The notes beneath the pieces were generated by a model. The model searched no databases and had not been told where the DNA came from. It saw nothing but the letters and a program-made list of their open reading frames with translations. DNA of 64,000 nucleotides. It comes from Shewanella sp. SNU WT4 (GTDB lineage: Bacteria; Pseudomonadota; Gammaproteobacteria; Enterobacterales; Shewanellaceae). Positions 10,512-17,576 of the stretch are shown in pieces (position 1 is the first letter of the stretch; each line of letters opens with the position of its first letter). The DNA lies in assembly GCF_006494715.1 (NCBI RefSeq), contig NZ_CP041151.1, positions 1,116,001-1,180,000 of the forward strand, written 5' to 3'. A program made the translations under genes and the position numbers.

Positions 10512-10529
10512 GATTAATACTCCTAAAAA

Positions 10530-10559
10530 GATTTAGTGAAGCAAGGCATTCACTAAATC
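10530..10559 (-). promoter_or_regulatory. Hairpin plus T-run in the adhE leader (candidate attenuator)
   Basis: GATTTAGTGA (10530-10539) pairs perfectly over 10 bp with TCACTAAATC (10550-10559), with a 10-base loop. On the adhE strand the hairpin is followed at once by CTTTTT and then the AGGAGT ribosome site, about 20 bases before the start codon. The form is that of an intrinsic terminator, although the stem is AT-rich. It could act as an attenuator, as a block or processing site near the ribosome site, or as the end of an upstream short transcript. Confidence 0.6.
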
Positions 10560-10644
10560 CTCTTTGTGATAGAAAATTACACCGAAAACCGGGTTGAAGG
10601 TGTGACACAAACGACAATGTCGCAACTTTACGTAATGAAATTAC

Positions 10645-10665
10645 AACAAACACAATCTGTTTGTT
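10645..10665. promoter_or_regulatory. Palindromic candidate operator upstream of adhE
   Basis: AACAAACA and TGTTTGTT form a perfect 8-bp inverted repeat with a 5-base spacer, about 135 bp before the adhE start. A dyad this compact and AT-rich looks more like a protein-binding site than an RNA stem. Redox regulators such as Rex, or ArcA/FNR, are the usual controllers of adhE, but it does not match their consensus well enough to name one. Confidence 0.35.
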
Positions 10666-11088
10666 TGAATTTCAAGCTGCCACAGAGGGTGAGCGCCCTC
10701 AACCAAGAATTATGCATGGAGAAAGAAATTCTAAAAAAGCCAGAATTGATCTCGTCATTTTAATTCAATGATAAATAACTGTTTTTTTGACCTAGAGCAT
10801 AACTTTATCGTGCCTATGCGAGTTTGCTTATGCCATTAACTCAAGCGGCAGGCGCATGGATGATTAGCTTAAATAGTGTGTTGTCGGGGCGATACTATCA
10901 AAAATAGGGATGCTTCAGTTGAGCCCATAAGGAATGCGCTTGCGGCGTGTAAAGCGCCTGACAATACGCTAAACAATACGTCCCATTTCTTAGCTAAATG
11001 CCGCAATTCCCCACCAACCACCAAAAACACCTGGTAGCTACTTGTTTCAATTAAGTTAGTCCCCGCGCTTAAGGGGTGATATCAAGAT

Positions 11089-11160
11089 AAGGCACTAAGG
11101 CACTAAGGCACTAAGGCACTAAGGTACTTAGGTACTTAGGTACTTAGGTACTTAGGCACA
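11089..11160 (+). repeat. 8-bp tandem repeat array, nine copies
   Basis: Nine uninterrupted 8-bp units: four AAGGCACT, one hybrid AAGGTACT, three TAGGTACT, and a last TAGGCACA. The block change from one unit type to another points to growth by slippage from two parental units. The array ends 20 bp before the ATG of the small membrane protein and directly abuts its ribosome binding site, so copy number would change the spacing between promoter and gene. Confidence 0.92.
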
Positions 11161-11180
11161 AGGGGCACAAGGAGGTGGAT

Positions 11181-11351
11181 ATGGCTCGTACTCATAAGCA
11201 AATCTGCGTGTTAAAGGGAATGGCGCTAGTGGGCTTAGGCGCCATCACGGGCCCTTGGGTTTGTCTTGTGCTTTTATCCAAGCTTAATCATGTTAATCAC
11301 AATCGCTGGGTATTTACTCTGGCAGTAAGCCAGCAGTCAGGGAATCGTTAG
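11181..11351 (+). CDS. Small membrane protein, 56 residues, unknown function
   Basis: ATG at 11181 follows an almost ideal AAGGAGGTGGAT ribosome site, the strongest in this window. The product begins MARTHKQICVLKG, has a hydrophobic stretch at about 12-33 with a GLGAITGP turn, and ends in a polar tail. I do not recognise a family. A cytoplasmic basic N-terminus with one membrane helix is the likely form. It is preceded by the 8-bp repeat array and followed by a hairpin, so it may be a one-gene transcription unit. It is short enough to be missed by length-filtered gene calling. Confidence 0.65.
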   Translation: MARTHKQICVLKGMALVGLGAITGPWVCLVLLSKLNHVNHNRWVFTLAVSQQSGNR

Positions 11352-11372
11352 CTTAAAGCCGTCGGCTTAAGC
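11351..11372 (+). terminator. Hairpin after the small membrane protein gene
   Basis: GCTTAAAGCC pairs with GGCTTAAGC (one bulged A, 3-base loop) directly after the stop codon. There is only a weak T-run, so termination strength is uncertain. Confidence 0.45.
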
Positions 11373-11425
11373 TAGTTTGCCGCATAACTAAGGCGCGATA
11401 TAAGGCAATAGCGCGAGATAAGTCA

Positions 11426-12265
11426 TTAGCGCCACTGAAAATCGCGCGCAAACAAGGCGCGCATGGCTTGCCAGTAAGGGCTGTCGTGGCGCGAGCCTAT
11501 TAGCTGCACTAACTCATCACCTATGGGGGTAAAGCGATAGTAAGTTAACACTAACTTGGCGTACTTTGGCCGCAGCTGCAGTAACTCTTGTTGATTATGC
11601 CAACTGATAACTTGTTTCGGCGCCAGCAAGCCTGTTTCAAATTCACTCTTGTGGAGTATGCCAGCTTCTTGCAAGGTGAGTATGGCGGAATAGGGCAGGC
11701 CAAATTGACTGAGTGGCAAGCCTGTATTGACCGGTTTGCGCCAATATTGCCGCAGCCCGCTGGTATTGCGATAGCCGCTAAGCAGAATTAAGTGCGGATC
11801 GTTATCTAAGTTGCCGGATAAAGATTTAGCTCGCTCTAAAATAATGGCTTCGCGCTGAGTGAGTTGTTGCAACACTTGAAGACTACGAATACTGAATTGG
11901 CCGGGTTTTACTACTTCGCTGGCCAGTATGCGCGCCCATAACTCTTGCATCTTGCTATGACTTATTTGCTTGGCTAATTGCAGAAATTGCATGGTCCAGT
12001 CGCTATCAAGCTCAGAGCCTGTGACGTCCGATGGCGTGATAGATAGCGAAATTTTATAAATAGTTTCAAGGTTTTGCTGATATTGTTCTTCTAATAACTG
12101 TTGGCGTTTGGCGCTGCGCTCACTTAAGCTCGCTTCACTGGCTTGATAATGGTGATCGCTAGCCAAGCCTAAGTGGCGGCCAATTAACAAGGTTTTTTGG
12201 CGGGCTGAGATGGCTTTGTCCTGAATGTGCAGCGCCTGCACCGGAACGTAAGGCTTATCTGTCAT
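11426..12265 (-). CDS. TIGR03899-like conserved protein
   Basis: 279 residues, soluble, no signal peptide. From memory it resembles the TIGR03899 family of uncharacterised proteins common in Vibrio and Shewanella. The helix-rich middle with SHSKMQELWARILASEVVKPG (about 115-135), followed by SLQVLQQLTQREA, is like the DUF2806 type of conserved core. The C-terminal half reads like a winged-helix-style fold ending in a restated core (FTPIGDELVQLIG). No catalytic motif is visible and the function is unknown. It stands alone, convergent with the small membrane protein gene. Confidence 0.7.
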   Translation of the reverse strand: MTDKPYVPVQALHIQDKAISARQKTLLIGRHLGLASDHHYQASEASLSERSAKRQQLLEEQYQQNLETIYKISLSITPSDVTGSELDSDWTMQFLQLAKQISHSKMQELWARILASEVVKPGQFSIRSLQVLQQLTQREAIILERAKSLSGNLDNDPHLILLSGYRNTSGLRQYWRKPVNTGLPLSQFGLPYSAILTLQEAGILHKSEFETGLLAPKQVISWHNQQELLQLRPKYAKLVLTYYRFTPIGDELVQLIGSRHDSPYWQAMRALFARDFQWR

Positions 12266-12515
12266 TAAGATCCCACTCCTTGGCTAATGTCATGTGGCGC
12301 TGGCGTACTCCTATGTCGATTGACTCGCTAGTCGTCCTTGTTATTAGTATTAATCACTAGCATATTGTTATTCATAATATTTGTGAAATAGTTTGCGTTT
12401 TGTTGAATATTTGCCGAACTGGGGACAGATGGCGTGATCTCTCTCAAATACTCAGCCCTGACTATCTTCTACACTCAAACTCATAGATTTAGCTTATTAA
12501 CGGGTAGATACCACA

Positions 12516-13037
12516 GTGAAAACACTGATTTTATATGCAAGCGTTCATGGTCATACGCAGCTCATTTGTGAGCGTTTGCAAACGCAACTGCAAGCCATGG
12601 GCGATGATGTCACCTTGGCTGCGTTAGCCACTGCCCCAGCCTTAAGTGGATTTGATAAAGTATTGATTGGCGGCAGTATTCGCCACGGTAAGCATCAAGC
12701 AGCGTTAGTGTCTTACATGCGCCAACATCAGGCGGCGCTGGAGCAAAAAGTCTGTGGCTTTTTTTCGGTGAGTTTAGTGGCGCGTAAACCTGGTAAAAAT
12801 ACGCCAACAACTAATGCGTATATGCAGGCCTTCTTAAAGCAAATCGAGTGGCAGCCACCAATTTTAGAAGTCTTAGGTGGGCGCTTAAATTACCCAGGCT
12901 TAGGCACTATGGATAGAAATATCATTCGCTTTATCATGTGGATGACCAAAGGGCCTACGGCGCCTGATACCGACATTACTTTTACCGATTGGGATAAAGT
13001 CAGCGCATTAGCCAAACGTTTTCATCAAGCGCGCTAA
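12516..13037 (+). CDS. hemG: Menaquinone-dependent protoporphyrinogen IX dehydrogenase
   Basis: Flavodoxin-fold enzyme that oxidises protoporphyrinogen IX to protoporphyrin IX in heme synthesis, passing electrons to respiratory quinone. The FMN phosphate loop is at the N-terminus (MKTLILYASVHGHTQ). SIRHGKHQ, FFSVSLVARKPGKNTP and the FTDWDKV end match E. coli HemG closely, and 173 residues is the usual length. The start is a GTG. A membrane b-type cytochrome gene follows after a terminator. Confidence 0.93.
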   Translation: MKTLILYASVHGHTQLICERLQTQLQAMGDDVTLAALATAPALSGFDKVLIGGSIRHGKHQAALVSYMRQHQAALEQKVCGFFSVSLVARKPGKNTPTTNAYMQAFLKQIEWQPPILEVLGGRLNYPGLGTMDRNIIRFIMWMTKGPTAPDTDITFTDWDKVSALAKRFHQAR

Positions 13038-13064
13038 CTCTGTCTCTGAGTTGATGAACGCCTT

Positions 13065-13090
13065 AACGCATGTTTAGCATGCGTTTTTTA
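13065..13090 (+). terminator. hemG terminator
   Basis: AACGCATG pairs with CATGCGTT across a 5-base loop and is followed by a run of T. It separates hemG from the cytochrome gene. Confidence 0.88.
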
Positions 13091-13146
13091 TTGAGTCATG
13101 TGTTTAGCTATTAGTAGTAGCCCCATTCAGTTGTTAGGGAGTGCCC

Positions 13147-13650
13147 ATGTGGGAAAAGTTTGAGCTTAGGCTGCATCTATTACTTATGCTGGCGAGCGTG
13201 AGTTTACTTGTGACTAGCCCGTGGATCCTTATGGGGCGGCAATTGCGAGCTTCTGCCAGTGTTTGGGATTTATGGCATGTGTATGTGGGTTTAGCACTCA
13301 TTCCGTTAGCCTTGTTATTCTTAATAAAAAACTGCCGCCATGGCCAATGGCGCCTGTATTTTCCGTATTTAGCGGGTAACTTTACAGGCTTGGGGCAAGA
13401 TTGCCGCGCCCTTGCTCGCGGTAAATTACCGGTTTGTGGCGGCGCTGGCTTATTTAGTGTGGTGGAAGGCTTATTGCTGGTGAGTTTGCTCGGCTGCGCT
13501 ATTACTGGCGGCATGTGGTTTGTACAACAAGGCGGCAGTGATGCCTTGTGGTGGCGCAGCGTGCATAGTGATTGCGCTTGGATTATGGTCGGAGCCTTAA
13601 TGGCACACGTGGTCTGCGCGGCACTGCATGTGATTGATATGATGCGCTAA
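13147..13650 (+). CDS. Small b-type cytochrome-like membrane protein
   Basis: 167 residues with four hydrophobic segments (about 10-30, 45-60, 103-125, 143-162). Histidines sit in helix positions suited to heme ligation: H10, H44 (LWHVYVG), H140 (RSVHSD) and H154 (LMAHVV). The pattern matches the cytochrome b561/hydrogenase b-subunit superfamily, and a bis-His heme is likely, but no partner reductase is adjacent. AGGGAG six bases before the ATG at 13147 favours it over the upstream GTG at 13141. Electron donor and acceptor cannot be told from the sequence. Confidence 0.75.
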   Translation: MWEKFELRLHLLLMLASVSLLVTSPWILMGRQLRASASVWDLWHVYVGLALIPLALLFLIKNCRHGQWRLYFPYLAGNFTGLGQDCRALARGKLPVCGGAGLFSVVEGLLLVSLLGCAITGGMWFVQQGGSDALWWRSVHSDCAWIMVGALMAHVVCAALHVIDMMR

Positions 13651-13700
13651 TGAGTGACTTGCCAGAGTAATAGATAAACATTTTGTTAATTATCACCCAT

Positions 13701-13727
13701 AAAAAAAGCGCCCTAGGCGCTTTTTTT
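13701..13727. terminator. Bidirectional terminator between the cytochrome gene and dsbA
   Basis: AAAAAAAGCGCC and GGCGCTTTTTTT form a near-perfect stem with a CTA-type tip. A-run on one side and T-run on the other serve both convergent genes. Confidence 0.92.
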
Positions 13728-13739
13728 ATGCTGCTGAAT

Positions 13740-14396
13740 TTACTTCTGGGCAGATAAGTAGTTAATCAGCTCAACCATTTCACTTAAGCTGCGCATTTGG
13801 CCTAAGTTAACGGCGTATTTGTCGTTAACGATAAAGGCTGGAACACTTTGCACTTTAAATTGGTTCTGCTCGCTGCGCCATAAGGCCAATTTTTCGTTGG
13901 TGATAACGTTATCGGCTAAGGCATCATACTGCTTGCTGCTAACACCATGGGCGGCAAAGATTTTCTTAATGTCATCACGGTTGTTGATGCTTGGCTCATG
14001 GGCGTGACCTGGGGCTGAGTGGTCATGGCCGTTAGCACCTTCTTCGCCTTGAATGGCATTAAACATGGCGATGTTCAGTGCTTCTGCGCCATTTAACTGG
14101 TGGATAACCGCCAGTGAGCGCATCACTTCTGTGCCAATTTCTGAATTCATGAAATCTACATGCTTAGTTTCAAACTTAATGTTCTTATCTAATTTAGGCT
14201 TGATAACCGGCATGTATTGAGTTTCAAACGCAAAACAGTTATGGCAATAGAACGAAAAGAATTCAGTTAACTTAGGCTCGGCAGAGGCGGCTTGGTTAGG
14301 AATAACTGTGTAGTGAGTGCCTTCAACAAAATCAGCAGCAAATGTAGCTAATGGTGAAATGGCTAACGTCAGTGCTAGGGCTAACTTCTTAATCAT
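13740..14396 (-). CDS. dsbA: Periplasmic thiol:disulfide oxidoreductase DsbA, CHNC active site
   Basis: Introduces disulfides into exported proteins. The signal peptide is residues 1-20 (ends in ATFA, cut before ADFVEG). The thioredoxin-fold active site FYCHNCF is at 51-54 and the cis-proline loop is VQSVPAF. The dipeptide between the cysteines is His-Asn rather than the Pro-His of E. coli DsbA, which should alter redox potential. A glycine/histidine-rich insertion, GHDHSAPGHAHE (123-134), sits in the helical domain and looks able to bind metal. LptD, a well-known Dsb-dependent client, is encoded elsewhere in this window. Confidence 0.92.
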   Translation of the reverse strand: MIKKLALALTLAISPLATFAADFVEGTHYTVIPNQAASAEPKLTEFFSFYCHNCFAFETQYMPVIKPKLDKNIKFETKHVDFMNSEIGTEVMRSLAVIHQLNGAEALNIAMFNAIQGEEGANGHDHSAPGHAHEPSINNRDDIKKIFAAHGVSSKQYDALADNVITNEKLALWRSEQNQFKVQSVPAFIVNDKYAVNLGQMRSLSEMVELINYLSAQK

Positions 14397-14573
14397 AATG
14401 TCCTCAGAATTAACATGAAAGTGGTCTAATCCTTGAACTTGTCAGGTTAGGTTGCTTGGCTTCATTATCGCTTAATCAGCGCCGAGATACAGGGGCAATT
14501 ATGTGAGCCTGCTTGAAGTTTTGACATCCCTTAATTAGGTTTAAAGCCATATTGACCGCTTATCCCGCAAAGA

Positions 14574-15200
14574 TTAGCGCAGGCTTTGCCATGCTTCGCA
14601 CACTTGGCGAAAGCGCGCAGCATTGCCGCCTTGGCGATCGGGATGCCATTGCAAGGCTAATTTTCGCCACTGTTTACGTATGTCACGGGCATTGGCGTTG
14701 CTCGGTAATTCTAATACCGCTAAGGCCGCTATTTTTTCTAATGGCTGCTGATCAAAGCCCATGTAATTTTGGTATTTATTCCAGAACGACTCCAGCATCT
14801 GCCGCACTACGTTGGCGCAAGTATCATAGTTATTCCAGTCGTAGTAATAATCTCTAAGGTTAGCGGTTTGGGCTAAGGCGATGGGAAGGTTGCTTGGGAT
14901 TTGCGCCGTAAGATAAATATCCATGGATTGGATAGTTAACCAGTTATCAGGCAATAACAGGGTTTGAATTTCAAATAAGGCATTCATTATTAAGAAATTG
15001 TGTTTGAACAAGTTCTTTTGTGGGTCGCTATCAAGTTCATGTAGAAGCCCTTGCTGACTGAGTTCTGCTGCCAGCGAGTGAATCTTCCAGTGTTGATTGG
15101 TGGACTTAAGTAGGCTTAATAGCGGCCAAATCAACGGGTTTTCTTGGGGTAACGCCGTCTCATGAGGCAGAGTCACCTGACTTGTGGGTTCCAACAGCAT
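14574..15200 (-). CDS. DnaJ-related protein with C-terminal J-domain
   Basis: 208 residues. The first roughly 130 resemble the DNAJ_related N-terminal domain, and the end is a J-domain containing the Hsp70-activating LQWHPDRQGG (about 186). The J-domain is at the C-terminus and there is no Gly/Phe linker or zinc-finger region, so this is a type III co-chaperone, probably directing DnaK to a specific client. It stands alone. No membrane segment is visible. The client is unknown. Confidence 0.85.
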   Translation of the reverse strand: MLLEPTSQVTLPHETALPQENPLIWPLLSLLKSTNQHWKIHSLAAELSQQGLLHELDSDPQKNLFKHNFLIMNALFEIQTLLLPDNWLTIQSMDIYLTAQIPSNLPIALAQTANLRDYYYDWNNYDTCANVVRQMLESFWNKYQNYMGFDQQPLEKIAALAVLELPSNANARDIRKQWRKLALQWHPDRQGGNAARFRQVCEAWQSLR

Positions 15201-15291
15201 AGCTAAGCACCTGACGACCTAAGATGGATTAACTATGCCATAGGCTTGGAAATGCGCAAATCAGTAAAAAGAATGAGGCTAGGCGCTAGGG

Positions 15292-15945
15292 CTAAATCTC
15301 AGTGAATAATTTGGCTTGAGCCAAGCGCGATTTAGGCAGTTTGGCATTAAAATCGTCGCTGCTGCGATAGCCTAGTGCTACCATGACGGTGGCGCCAAAA
15401 CCTTTATCTCGTAAACCTAATTGCTGATTTAAGATAGCAGGATCAAAGCCTTCAATCGGACAGGCATCTATGCCCATCATAGCCGCGCCCAATAACAAGG
15501 TGCCGAGGGCTAAATACACTTGCTTATCCACCCAGTGTTGGCAGTCTTTTAGCTCGTGATTATGCATACCCACAAAGAAGGCACGCCCAGCGGCAATGGC
15601 TTGCTTGCTGGCATCATCTTGAATGCGGCCGTCTTGCTGCTCTTGCATCAGGATTTCAGCTAGATAGTTATCATCCAGTTGATTGCGACCGCAAAACACA
15701 ATCACAGCTGACGCATTGAGTATTTTAGTGGTGTTAAAGCCATATTTTTCAGTGCTTTTGGCCAGCCTTTGCTTTCCATCTTCACTGGTGGCGAGCACAA
15801 AGTGCCAAGGCTGCGAATTGACCGATGACGGGCTAAATTGCAATAAAGTTTTAATGTCAGCCAGTTGCGCTTCGGTCAATAAGCGGCTGCTATCAAAGGC
15901 TTTTGTCGTGTAGCGACTGGTTACGACATCTATGAGTTGACTCAT
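15292..15945 (-). CDS. nfsB: Oxygen-insensitive NAD(P)H nitroreductase, NfsB type
   Basis: FMN flavoprotein reducing nitro groups and quinones by two electrons. It follows E. coli NfsB along its whole length: TTKAFDSSRLLT at the N-terminus, FSPSSVNSQPWHF (FMN contacts, about 38-50), the VFCGRN strand, KQVYLALGTLLLGAA, IDACPIEGFD, and the KLPKSRL end. The length of 217 is standard. GGAG precedes the ATG. It is divergent from the lrgA-like gene, and the 222-bp gap holds both promoters. Confidence 0.92.
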   Translation of the reverse strand: MSQLIDVVTSRYTTKAFDSSRLLTEAQLADIKTLLQFSPSSVNSQPWHFVLATSEDGKQRLAKSTEKYGFNTTKILNASAVIVFCGRNQLDDNYLAEILMQEQQDGRIQDDASKQAIAAGRAFFVGMHNHELKDCQHWVDKQVYLALGTLLLGAAMMGIDACPIEGFDPAILNQQLGLRDKGFGATVMVALGYRSSDDFNAKLPKSRLAQAKLFTEI

Positions 15946-16167
15946 GGGCTATCTCCAAAAATTTGATAGCTCATTGTTTTAGCATAGATGGCGGGTTTTG
16001 GGCAGTTTAGTCATCAAGATTGGCTCATTTTCAATGAGATAATTAAGTTTACTGGCACAAGGCATTAATGATAACTAAATGGAATGTATATCATGCCAAA
16101 GATTCAATTTTTCTATGTGAAGGAAAGTCTTACACTGGACACCATTTCTATTAACGAGTAAGCGGCC

Positions 16168-16617
16168 ATGGCTGGTTCCAGTCGTCAGTCTAGTGCAATC
16201 AAGGTAAGTTTTTTAGTCATTCAAGTCGCAGCCTTAGTGTTGTTGTCATGGGCGTGCGATCAGTTGGCGTTATGGTTAGGTATTCCTATTCCAGGCAGCG
16301 TGATTGGTCTTGCCATTATTTTAGGCTTGCTGGCCATGAACTGGTTGCCTGAGCGCGCGATTCAAATCGGCGCCGCTTGGCTGATTGGCGATTTACTATT
16401 ATTTTTTATTCCGCCAGTAGTCGCAGCACTGCACTTTGAGCCCTTACTTGAAACCTATGGCATTAAATTATTAGTGCTCATTGTTGTGGGTACCGCCAGT
16501 GTGATGTTAGGCACGGGCTGGGCTGTCGATAAGTTATTTACTTTTGAGCAAGGCTTAAACCAAACGAGAGCCAATAAGTTGGCCGCTAAAGCTATGAATG
16601 CTGGAGATAATCACTAA
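16168..16617 (+). CDS. CidA/LrgA-family membrane protein
   Basis: 149 residues, four hydrophobic helices, holin-like. The signature IPGSVIGLAIILGLLAMNWLP is split around residues 38-57 and followed by FFIPPVVAAL. Family members work with LrgB-type partners; in other bacteria the pair modulates autolysis or exports small organic acids such as pyruvate. The downstream gene overlaps its stop by one base (TAATG), so translation is coupled. No LytTR or LysR regulator gene is adjacent. Confidence 0.88.
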   Translation: MAGSSRQSSAIKVSFLVIQVAALVLLSWACDQLALWLGIPIPGSVIGLAIILGLLAMNWLPERAIQIGAAWLIGDLLLFFIPPVVAALHFEPLLETYGIKLLVLIVVGTASVMLGTGWAVDKLFTFEQGLNQTRANKLAAKAMNAGDNH

Positions 16618-17303
16618 TGGAATGGTTATTGGCTTGGGGCAGCGTATTGCTGACATTAATGTGTTATTACGGCGCTAAAAAGTTATATCGAGTGAAAAAG
16701 ATTTGGTTTTTTGCGCCGATTTTTCTCGCGCCTTTATTATTGATTGCCTTAGTGGTGAGCTTAGGTATTCCGCTAACTAGCTACAGTCAATACAGCCATT
16801 ATTTATCAGCGTTATTGGCGCCAGCGGTTATTGCCTTTGCACTGCCCATTTATCGCGAGCGCCATATTATCCGCCAATATCCACTGACCTTATCTTTTGG
16901 GGTGTTATTTGGGTTATTGCTGGGGGTGTTATCCACTTGGGGCTTGAGCCAAGTCATAATCCTACCGCCAGAATTATCCCATAGCGCCTTGGCGCGCTCG
17001 GTATCGACCCCATTTGCGCTGGCGGCAACGTCAGCCTTTGGCGGCGTGCCGGCATTAACCGCTATGCTGGTGCTTGCCACAGGCGTGATAGGTATGTTGA
17101 TAGGTGAGCCGCTGTTTCGCATGATGAAACTTAACTCATCCTTAGGTAAAGGCATGGCGCTCGGCGCGTCTTGCCATGGTGCAGGCACAGCCAAAGCCAA
17201 TGAAATTGGGCAGCAAGAAGGTGTTATTGCGAGCCTGACCATGATTTTTACTGGCATTGGCATGGTATTAACCGCGCCATTATTTGCCTATGTTCTGGGT
17301 TAG
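16617..17303 (+). CDS. LrgB/CidB-family membrane protein
   Basis: 228 residues of mostly hydrophobic helices, partner of the LrgA-like protein upstream. LrgB motifs include LLAPAVIAFALPIY (about 65-78), SVSTPFALAATSAFGGVPALTA, and the late SCHGAGTAKANEIG loop. The start ATG overlaps the upstream stop. The two-gene unit is probably complete. Transported solute and regulation cannot be read from the sequence. Confidence 0.9.
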   Translation: MEWLLAWGSVLLTLMCYYGAKKLYRVKKIWFFAPIFLAPLLLIALVVSLGIPLTSYSQYSHYLSALLAPAVIAFALPIYRERHIIRQYPLTLSFGVLFGLLLGVLSTWGLSQVIILPPELSHSALARSVSTPFALAATSAFGGVPALTAMLVLATGVIGMLIGEPLFRMMKLNSSLGKGMALGASCHGAGTAKANEIGQQEGVIASLTMIFTGIGMVLTAPLFAYVLG

Positions 17304-17576
17304 TAGTCGTTTCACAAGTCCATAAGTCATCTTTCCATAAGTCATAGCGCTACTCTTTAATTGTTAGCGCTACGCTGCTTTCAATTACCCGCGTCCCCCA
17401 AAGTTATTCCCTGCAATGGCTATTCCCTCTATGCCTTCGCTCAATCAGTGGCTATGCCCAAGCAATAGCCATAACAGCAACACTTGTGTATTCAGGCAAA
17501 CACTGGCAGTTTGTTAACATGTTTGTAACTTGCGAAGTGCAAACTACTGCTATGACCTGAACACAAGGATAAATAT

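Larger units (their letters stand above)
10512..11088. other. adhE upstream region without a gene
   Basis: Apart from the two elements listed separately, this stretch holds AT-rich promoter-like sequence near adhE. A 65-codon frame at 10566-10763 has no ribosome site and no recognisable product. I see no other defined feature. Confidence 0.5.

Noticed and set aside
10563..10581. Rex or CRP site (TTGTGA...TTACA) near adhE
   Set aside because: Half-sites have the wrong spacing and the second half is poor.
10566..10763. 65-codon plus-strand frame upstream of adhE
   Set aside because: No ribosome site, odd composition, overlaps the adhE leader and operator-like dyad.
11089..11160. CRISPR array
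   Set aside because: Units are 8 bp with no spacers; simple tandem repeat.
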